Below are positions 13,327-17,642 of a DNA stretch of 17,642 nt, piece after piece (position 1 is the first letter of the stretch; every line of letters starts with the position of its first letter). Under the pieces are notes generated by a model. It searched no databases. It worked only from the letters and a program-made list of their open reading frames with translations, and had not been told where the DNA came from. The stretch spans positions 1 through 17,642 of the forward strand of contig DAOUGD010000246.1 in NCBI GenBank assembly GCA_034429475.1, written 5' to 3'. A program made the position numbers and the translations under genes. The stretch comes from JAKQHY01 sp034429475. GTDB lineage: Bacteria; Chloroflexota; Anaerolineae; B4-G1; SLSP01.

Positions 13327-13755
13327 ATGAATTATAAGCACACAGCAGTGACACAGCGCATCATCAAGGCGTTCTATACCGTCTACAACACCCTGGGGTA
13401 TGGCTTTGCGGAGAAGGTGTATAGAAACGCTATGGCGCTTGAATTGCGCAAACTTGGCCTATCCGTTGTGCGAGAATGTCCTATCGAAGTTTATTATGAC
13501 GGTGAAGTGGTTGGCGAATATTTTGCCGATCTGGTCGTGGCGGATGCCGTGATTGTCGAATTGAAATCTGTGAAGGCGCTACTTGACGAACACGAAGCAC
13601 AACTTCTCAATTACTTGAAGGCGACTCGTTACGAAGTTGGGCTGCTTATGAACTTTGGCCCTCAAGCCAAATTTGAGCGCAGAGCCTACGACAATGAACG
13701 TAAAGGTTCTTTGGTATGGATTAAAGATGATTTGGACGCAGATGAACGCGGATGA
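13327..13755 (+). CDS. GxxExxY protein, PD-(D/E)XK nuclease-like
   Basis: This 142-residue protein carries the family-naming motif GFAEKVY (G26, E29, Y32). It also has nuclease-fold residues D68 (YFADLVV) and E78-L-K80 (VIVELKSV), which fit the D...ExK core of the PD-(D/E)XK superfamily. The conserved AQLLNYLKAT (91-100) and GLLMNFG (105-111) stretches are present. No biochemical function is established for the family. The ATG follows AAAAGGAGGG. The gene is bracketed by 10-bp-period palindromes: three tandem copies end at its ribosome site, and another begins before its stop codon. The final residues DADERG and the TGA are encoded by that downstream palindrome. The tight pairing suggests the protein could act on, or travel with, the repeats. 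Composition is more AT-rich than in the flanking fucosidase and aminotransferase genes. Confidence 0.9.
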   Translation: MNYKHTAVTQRIIKAFYTVYNTLGYGFAEKVYRNAMALELRKLGLSVVRECPIEVYYDGEVVGEYFADLVVADAVIVELKSVKALLDEHEAQLLNYLKATRYEVGLLMNFGPQAKFERRAYDNERKGSLVWIKDDLDADERG

Positions 13756-13802
13756 ACGCAGATTATTTTTAGAATCTGCGTCAATCTGCGTCAATCTGCG
13801 TA
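13736..13802. repeat. 10-bp-period palindrome, copy 5, overlapping the GxxExxY stop
   Basis: The left arm is ACGCAGATGA / ACGCGGATGA / ACGCAGATT. The right arm is AATCTGCGTC twice, then AATCTGCGTA. The GxxExxY TGA (13753-13755) lies in the left arm. The right arm ends at the AAAAAGGAGAGG ribosome site of the fucosidase gene. Confidence 0.93.
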
Positions 13803-13818
13803 TAAAAAGGAGAGGACA

Positions 13819-15186
13819 ATGCAAGACAAAATCTTTGAAGCAGCGCACATTTGCCCATCAACGCGGCAGTTGGCGTGGCAAAGATTGGAGTTGATGGCGT
13901 TTTTCCACTTCACGGTCAACACCTTCACCGACCGCGAGTGGGGCGATGGGACGGAAGACCCGCGCGTTTTCAATCCCACCCACCTCGATCCCCGGCAGTG
14001 GCTGTGTATTGCCCGCAGCGCCGGCGTCAAGCTGGCGATTCTGACCGCCAAGCATCACGATGGCTTCTGCCTCTGGCCGAGCCGCCACACGGAGCACAGC
14101 GTCAAGCACAGCCCCTACAAGCACGGCCACGGCGACGTGGTGCGCGAGTTCGTCGAGGCGTGCCGCGCGTTTGACGTGCAGGTGGGACTTTACCTTTCGC
14201 CGTGGGATCGCCACGAGCCGACCTACGGCAGCGACGCCTACAACGAGTACTTCAAGGCGCAGTTGACCGAACTGCTGACCGACTACGGCCCGATTGCCGA
14301 AGTCTGGTTCGACGGCGCGTGCGGGGAAGGGCCGAACGGCAAGCGGCAGGTCTACGATTGGGAGGGCTACTACCGCGTCATCCGCGCGTTGCAGCCGGAG
14401 ACCATCATCGCCAACTGCGGGCCGGACGTGCGCTGGGTGGGCAATGAGGACGGCGCTGCCCGCGAGGACGAGTGGAGCGTCGTACTCGCGTCTTTCGACA
14501 ATGCCAGTGCGCCCGACCTGGGCAGCCGCGCGCGGATTCTGGGAGCCGAGCGGCTGGTCTGGTATCCGGCGGAATGCGACGTTTCCATCCGCCCCGGCTG
14601 GTTCTATCACACGTCCCAGGACGAGGCCGTGAAAACGCCGGAGATGCTGGTGGATTTGTATTTCAAGTCGGTGGGGCGGAACGCGGCGCTGCTCTTGAAT
14701 CTGCCCCCCGACCCGCGCGGGTTGATCCACGAGAGGGACGTGCAGCACCTCGACGGGATGCGCCGCATCCTGGACGCGACCTTCGCGCATAACCTGGCGG
14801 ACGGCGCTGTTGCGACTGCGTCGCACGCGAAAGACGGCTTTCCGGCGCAGGCCACCCTCGACGGCGCCCCGGACACCTATTGGACGACGGACGACGGACA
14901 GGAGACCGCTGCGCTGGGCTACGACCTCGGCGTGGAAAAGACGTTCAATGTCATCCTGCTGCAAGAGCACATTGCGGTGGGGCAGCGGATTGAGCGCTTT
15001 GTTATCGAGGCGCATACGTCCGGCGGATGGTCGCCGGTGGCGCAGGGCGGCACGGTGGGCTACAAGCGGCTCTTGCGCTGCGAGGACACGACGGCGGACA
15101 AGGTGCGCGTGCGGATTGAAGGCGCAAGGGTTGCGCCGACGTTAAGCCATTTTGGGCTGTTTCTGAAACCAGAGTCGTCGTCATAA
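13819..15186 (+). CDS. Alpha-L-fucosidase, GH29, with C-terminal F5/8-type C-like domain
   Basis: This 455-residue retaining exo-fucosidase removes terminal alpha-L-fucose from oligosaccharides. The catalytic barrel spans about residues 10-330. KHHDGFCLW (78-86) is the conserved substrate-site histidine motif. EVWFDGACGEG (161-171) carries the nucleophile D165. VGNEDG (207-212) contains E210, a candidate acid/base by spacing from the nucleophile in the GH29-B group. Residues about 335-450 form a beta-rich, discoidin-like domain (ATLDGAPDTYWTTDD, then VILLQEH and VRVRIEG). There is no signal peptide, so it acts in the cytoplasm on imported oligosaccharides. The ATG follows AAAAAGGAGAGG, which adjoins the palindrome. 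The fuculose-phosphate-aldolase-like enzyme at 10486 would fit further fucose breakdown, although no fucose isomerase or kinase is visible. Confidence 0.92.
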   Translation: MQDKIFEAAHICPSTRQLAWQRLELMAFFHFTVNTFTDREWGDGTEDPRVFNPTHLDPRQWLCIARSAGVKLAILTAKHHDGFCLWPSRHTEHSVKHSPYKHGHGDVVREFVEACRAFDVQVGLYLSPWDRHEPTYGSDAYNEYFKAQLTELLTDYGPIAEVWFDGACGEGPNGKRQVYDWEGYYRVIRALQPETIIANCGPDVRWVGNEDGAAREDEWSVVLASFDNASAPDLGSRARILGAERLVWYPAECDVSIRPGWFYHTSQDEAVKTPEMLVDLYFKSVGRNAALLLNLPPDPRGLIHERDVQHLDGMRRILDATFAHNLADGAVATASHAKDGFPAQATLDGAPDTYWTTDDGQETAALGYDLGVEKTFNVILLQEHIAVGQRIERFVIEAHTSGGWSPVAQGGTVGYKRLLRCEDTTADKVRVRIEGARVAPTLSHFGLFLKPESSS

Positions 15187-15218
15187 GCCGGGTTCACTGG
15201 CAGTGACGAAAATTTGTC

Positions 15219-15245
15219 AACGGATGGAACGGATTGAAACGGATT
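15219..15245. repeat. Short 9-bp-period array (AACGGATGG / AACGGATTG)
   Basis: Three 9-mers (AACGGATGG, AACGGATTG, AAACGGATT) lie directly in front of the second copy of the 30-bp leader repeat, in the 108-base gap after the fucosidase gene. Confidence 0.7.
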
Positions 15246-15249
15246 TTTG

Positions 15250-15279
15250 ATCCTATCATTCCGTAAATCCTGTTATTTT
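15250..15279 (+). repeat. 30-bp leader repeat, copy 2
   Basis: It is identical at 29 of 30 positions to the minus-strand leader at 2299-2328. As there, it is followed by a strong ribosome site (GCAGGAGGAG) and a start codon, here that of the Cys-rich gene. Confidence 0.85.
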
Positions 15280-15294
15280 CGCAGGAGGAGTTAG

Positions 15295-15795
15295 ATGACC
15301 CCATCGGATGAGCAGGACTCTGCGGCTATGTCTGACGACGCCGACGTCGCCAATTTCCTGTCCTACTGGTTTTCCGGCTTTGCGAAAGGGCTGGAAGACC
15401 TGGACGCGCCCTCTCGCACCGCCATGCTGCGCGAGTGCGGGCAGGCGTGTGCGCGTTCGTACACCGCGCAGGTATTCCGCGAGTGTTGGCAGCGGGCCGG
15501 CGGCGACATGGCGCGCTTCCTGGCGGAGCTGGCGGCGCGCTTCCCTGGCGCGACCTACACGCAGACTTCCGCCGACACACTTCAGGTGCGCTACGCGGGG
15601 GCGTGTGGCTGCGACTTGGTGCGTCTCGGCTGGGTGACTTCGCCGACGTTGTGTGAGTGTTCGGTCCACAACTTGCAGGCGAATCTTGAGGCGGCGTTGG
15701 GGACGCCGGTGGCGGTGACGTTGCAAACGTCGCCGCTGCGCGGGGGCGAGGCGTGCGTGTTTGAGGTTACATTACAGAACGGAGAGCATATTTGA
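15295..15795 (+). CDS. Cysteine-rich protein of unknown function
   Basis: I do not recognise a firm family for this 166-residue protein. It has eight cysteines: C48, C52 and C64 in a helical N-terminal half (ECGQACA, then RECW), and C104, C106, C120, C122 and C154 in the C-terminal half. The C-terminal pattern loosely recalls V4R (4-vinyl reductase) or ATC-hydrolase-like small-ligand domains: a CxC, a second CxC, then LEAALGTPVAV, SPLRGGEAC and a final strand. That is a resemblance only. Metal or cluster binding is possible from the CxC pairs. There is no signal peptide or membrane segment. The ATG has an excellent GGAGGAG site. The stop overlaps the start of the next gene (TTGA), which indicates translational coupling. 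Confidence 0.75.
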   Translation: MTPSDEQDSAAMSDDADVANFLSYWFSGFAKGLEDLDAPSRTAMLRECGQACARSYTAQVFRECWQRAGGDMARFLAELAARFPGATYTQTSADTLQVRYAGACGCDLVRLGWVTSPTLCECSVHNLQANLEAALGTPVAVTLQTSPLRGGEACVFEVTLQNGEHI

Positions 15796-16496
15796 CGCGA
15801 AGGGCTATTTCCATCGTCATATCGGGCGTCATCGTGATCCTTCTTTTATGGTTAGCTTTCAGCGAAAACAGGGTCACCCTAGTGGAGGCCGACCGACCTG
15901 CAATAGAGTCGCATAGCTTTTATGCGGTTCAAGAACTGATGTCTCCCACAAGCACATTGATACTTTCTTTCACGACTTACTTACCAATGGTATCCAGAGC
16001 GCCAGTCCCTCTCACTCAGACTTTGCAAAGCCACTATTTATGGGTTGAAAATTGGCTTCAAGTAGAAGAAGGCGAGAATTGCCAGTCGCCGTGTATTGAC
16101 TTCTCAATATACTATTTTGATCCGGCCAGTGGGGTGTTGCGGGTTTATCGTGCTTTCCCTGCTTTTATCTTGGAAGCCGATGATATAGGGTTCATAGGCC
16201 AGGGCGTAGGTGTTTCTAGCATTGACGGTTGTGGCGGCGCAAGCAACCGCCTTTACAAGTTCCAGGAAATGCCTTTTGCGTTGGATACGATGACCTTACA
16301 TACGGTGAGTCTTACGGGAACTGTGAAGATTGAATATGAGGGAGAACTTGTATCTTTGCAGCCCAATGAGGCGTGGCTCGTGAGTCAGACCGTTTCGGAA
16401 ACTACAACGTCAGATGGTTTGCCATGTGTGTTTACTACCACCCATCGGATCACGAATTACGCATTTCAGGAACGGGACAAAATCGTATACCCGTAA
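15792..16496 (+). CDS. Membrane-anchored extracytoplasmic protein of unknown function
   Basis: This 234-residue protein starts with a short basic end (MTRR) and one hydrophobic segment at about residues 5-23 (AISIVISGVIVILLLWLAF). The rest is polar and probably outside the cytoplasm, anchored by the uncleaved helix. It contains C98, C102, C147 and C211, which could pair as disulphides outside. No family is recognised. The start is TTG at 15792, overlapping the TGA of the Cys-rich gene by a TTGA tetranucleotide with GGAGAG upstream; translational coupling is likely. Base composition is clearly more AT-rich than the neighbouring genes and codon choice is less biased, which hints at recent acquisition or relaxed selection. 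The boundaries are less certain than for other genes here. Confidence 0.62.
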   Translation: MTRRAISIVISGVIVILLLWLAFSENRVTLVEADRPAIESHSFYAVQELMSPTSTLILSFTTYLPMVSRAPVPLTQTLQSHYLWVENWLQVEEGENCQSPCIDFSIYYFDPASGVLRVYRAFPAFILEADDIGFIGQGVGVSSIDGCGGASNRLYKFQEMPFALDTMTLHTVSLTGTVKIEYEGELVSLQPNEAWLVSQTVSETTTSDGLPCVFTTTHRITNYAFQERDKIVYP

Positions 16497-16510
16497 CGGA
16501 GGTTTATAGA

Positions 16511-16651
16511 ATGACCTGCCCCCAATTCCCCAAAAACTTCTACTTCGCCGCCGCCTTCCAGATCGAGAGCGGATGGAATGAGGACGGCGAGGGGCTTTTG
16601 ACATGGGATATGTTGATGCGCATACCGTTCTGTGGAGGCATGGCTAAGTGA
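16511..16651 (+). pseudogene. GH1 beta-glucosidase N-terminal remnant (46 codons)
   Basis: A 46-codon frame starts with ATG behind a strong GGAGG site (8-base spacing). It reads FPKNFYFAAAFQIE, then SGWNEDGEG and LLTWD. This is recognisably the first strand and loop of GH1 beta-glucosidases (typical form FPxxFxxGxATAAYQIEGxxNEDGxGxSIWD) with a small deletion around the GAAT part. After about 34 codons the similarity ends, and a TGA overlaps the GTG start of the phosphotransferase (GTGA). The barrel, the catalytic NEP and the ENG motifs are all missing, so it cannot be an active glucosidase. It may persist as a translated leader that feeds ribosomes to the next gene. A chance resemblance is possible but unlikely given the number of matched positions. 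Confidence 0.65.
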
Positions 16652-17466
16652 CGCCACCCCCACTTGGATCGCCCATTGCTACCGGCCGCACGGCGGAAAT
16701 TTATCCCTGGCGGGATGGGATGGTGTTGAAGCTGTTCCGCACCTGGATGCCGGCGGACGCAGTACATTATGAACTGCGCATTGCCCGCGCGGTGTGCGCG
16801 GCCGGCGTCGCTGCGCCGCAGATAGGGGCCCTCGTCGAGGTTGACGGGCGGCTGGGGCTGGAATACGAACGCCTGCCCGAAAAATCTATGGGCGACGCTC
16901 TATCCGCCAAACCCTGGCGGCTGATCCCATTGGCGCGTCAGCTCGCGGAATTGCATGTGGCGATGCACGCAGTCGAGGCGCCGCCAGGGCTGCCCGCGCA
17001 GCGCGACCGGTTGGGATACAAGATTCGGGCGGCCAAAGGCTTGCCGGACGCGCTCAAGGACGCTGCGTTGCAGATGCTGGCCGAGGCGCCGGAAGGTCAT
17101 CAGCTTTGTCACGGCGATTTCCACCCCTGGAATGTGTTGATGACCGCCGCCGGGCCGCGCACCATTGACTGGACCGACGCCATGTCCGGCGCGCCGCTGG
17201 CGGATGTGGCGCGGACGACCACGGTGTTGGAAGGCGTCGCGCACATGGACATCCCGATGACCCGCTGGAAAAAAATCGCCCTCGGCTGGTACGCCCGCGC
17301 CTATCTCGCCCATTACTTCACGCTGCGCCCCGGCGACAAGGCCGAATACCGCCGCTGGCGACTCATCGCCGCCGCCGGGCGGATAAGCGAGGACATTGCA
17401 GGGTTGAATGGGTGGCTGCGAGAACAGGTGGAAGTTGGGTTGAATATCGTGAATCGTGAAACGTGA
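16648..17466 (+). CDS. Aminoglycoside-phosphotransferase-family (APH-like) kinase
   Basis: This 272-residue protein has the APH/choline-kinase fold. The N-lobe shows the ATP-site lysine K28 (MVLKLF) and E42. The catalytic loop is LCHGDFHPWNVLM (153-165) with D157 as the base and N162. The metal-binding aspartate is D174 in TIDWTDA. The family phosphorylates small hydroxylated molecules such as aminoglycosides, macrolides, homoserine and choline. There is no sign that this is a resistance enzyme. The start is GTG at 16648, with GGAGG 9 bases upstream inside the beta-glucosidase remnant, whose TGA it overlaps. The last residues (NIVNRET) and the TGA stop fall within a heptamer array, so the tail is repeat-derived. 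Confidence 0.88.
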   Translation: MTPPPLGSPIATGRTAEIYPWRDGMVLKLFRTWMPADAVHYELRIARAVCAAGVAAPQIGALVEVDGRLGLEYERLPEKSMGDALSAKPWRLIPLARQLAELHVAMHAVEAPPGLPAQRDRLGYKIRAAKGLPDALKDAALQMLAEAPEGHQLCHGDFHPWNVLMTAAGPRTIDWTDAMSGAPLADVARTTTVLEGVAHMDIPMTRWKKIALGWYARAYLAHYFTLRPGDKAEYRRWRLIAAAGRISEDIAGLNGWLREQVEVGLNIVNRET

Positions 17467-17494
17467 AACGTAAAACGTAAAACGTAAAACGTAA
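17446..17494. repeat. Heptamer array (ATCGTGA, AACGTGA, AACGTAA) containing the kinase stop
   Basis: Seven consecutive units in perfect register: ATCGTGA twice, AACGTGA, then AACGTAA four times. The kinase TGA (17464-17466) lies in the third unit. It is single-armed. The last four identical units suggest recent slippage or expansion. Confidence 0.93.
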
Positions 17495-17642
17495 GACTTT
17501 TACAGAGAAGCCATTACAGTGTTACCCAAGAACATTAACAACATTCGCGAGAATCATATAGAGCAATAAGTTTTAGGGAAATCGGACAAACGAAATTGCA
17601 CGACAGTCGACATGACACGGCGGCCAAGTTGGGTCACGCGAT
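17495..17642. other. Unassigned right end
   Basis: No complete gene is visible. A minus-strand frame is open from the right edge to a TGA at 17554-17556 (28 codons), and a plus-strand ATG near 17610 opens a frame that leaves the window. Neither has a supporting ribosome site or a recognisable product. Confidence 0.25.

Noticed and set aside
12909..13354. Minus-strand frames rich in NLRSSAFICVLF-type peptides over the tandem repeats
   Set aside because: They are direct translations of the 10-bp-period palindromes, repeat at the 140-bp spacing and have no ribosome sites. Such peptides arise whenever this repeat class is translated.
12911..13802. CRISPR array
   Set aside because: The repeats are 140-bp tandem units with palindromes and no unique spacers of uniform length, and no cas genes are present.
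13858..15015. A 385-codon minus-strand frame opposite the fucosidase
   Set aside because: It is an antisense shadow of a gene with full GH29 motifs. It has no family features of its own.
16648..17466. Antibiotic-resistance aminoglycoside kinase
   Set aside because: Only the general APH fold motifs are visible. The family covers many metabolic kinases and nothing nearby indicates resistance.
17513..17525. A third TTACA-N-TGTTA operator-like site
   Set aside because: It matches the TetR site only loosely, and no promoter or gene start is visible beside it.
17557..17642. 3' end of a minus-strand gene entering from the right edge
   Set aside because: It is only 28 open codons with no recognisable product, and a second frame is also open for much of that distance.

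Overview
The window is a GC-rich bacterial chromosome segment. It carries sugar-acid and deoxy-sugar catabolism genes, F420/FMN-type and ferredoxin-type oxidoreductases, a stand-alone PspC protein and an APH-like kinase. The mix is most like an environmental Chloroflexota (Anaerolineae/Caldilineae-like) genome. That placement is inferred from gene style; no rRNA or marker gene is present. I see no tRNA, rRNA, CRISPR array, IS transposase or prophage gene.

Layout. Positions 32-5181 hold five minus-strand genes. In transcription order they are mannonate dehydratase (uxuA-like), an isochorismatase-family hydrolase, a UGT-like glycosyltransferase, an aldo/keto reductase and an enolase-superfamily sugar-acid dehydratase. 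A small plus-strand PspC gene (5434-5625) follows, with a textbook terminator. Positions 5699-10330 are again minus strand: TetR regulator, LLM-class oxidoreductase, GNAT acetyltransferase, an aldo/keto reductase fused to a ferredoxin-like tail, and a PfkB kinase with its own promoter. The tetR gene diverges from a plus-strand pair at 10486-12663, a class II aldolase and a glutamate-1-semialdehyde-aminomutase-like class III aminotransferase. Between them is a symmetric 45-bp promoter/operator. After a 663-bp repeat-rich gap come a GxxExxY (PD-(D/E)XK-like) gene, a GH29 alpha-L-fucosidase, a Cys-rich unknown, a membrane-anchored unknown, a GH1 beta-glucosidase remnant and an APH-family phosphotransferase.

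Metabolic theme. The two dehydratases fit conversion of hexuronate-derived aldonates to 2-keto-3-deoxy acids. The fucosidase and fuculose-phosphate-aldolase-like enzyme fit release and cleavage of deoxy sugars. The aldo/keto reductases and PfkB kinase could serve the same pathways. TetR probably controls itself and the aldolase/aminotransferase pair.

The most unusual signal is in the gaps. Nearly every intergenic region holds a short tandem array, often built as a palindrome whose two arms are the array and its reverse complement. Unit length is strictly 7, 9 or 10 bp, and the unit sequence differs from locus to locus. Four genes end inside such arrays, so the repeats encode their C-termini and stop codons. 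The GxxExxY nuclease-like gene sits directly between 10-bp-period palindromes on both sides, three of them inside a 140-bp tandem triplication. This suggests a repeat/nuclease partnership and is the best candidate here for an undescribed system.
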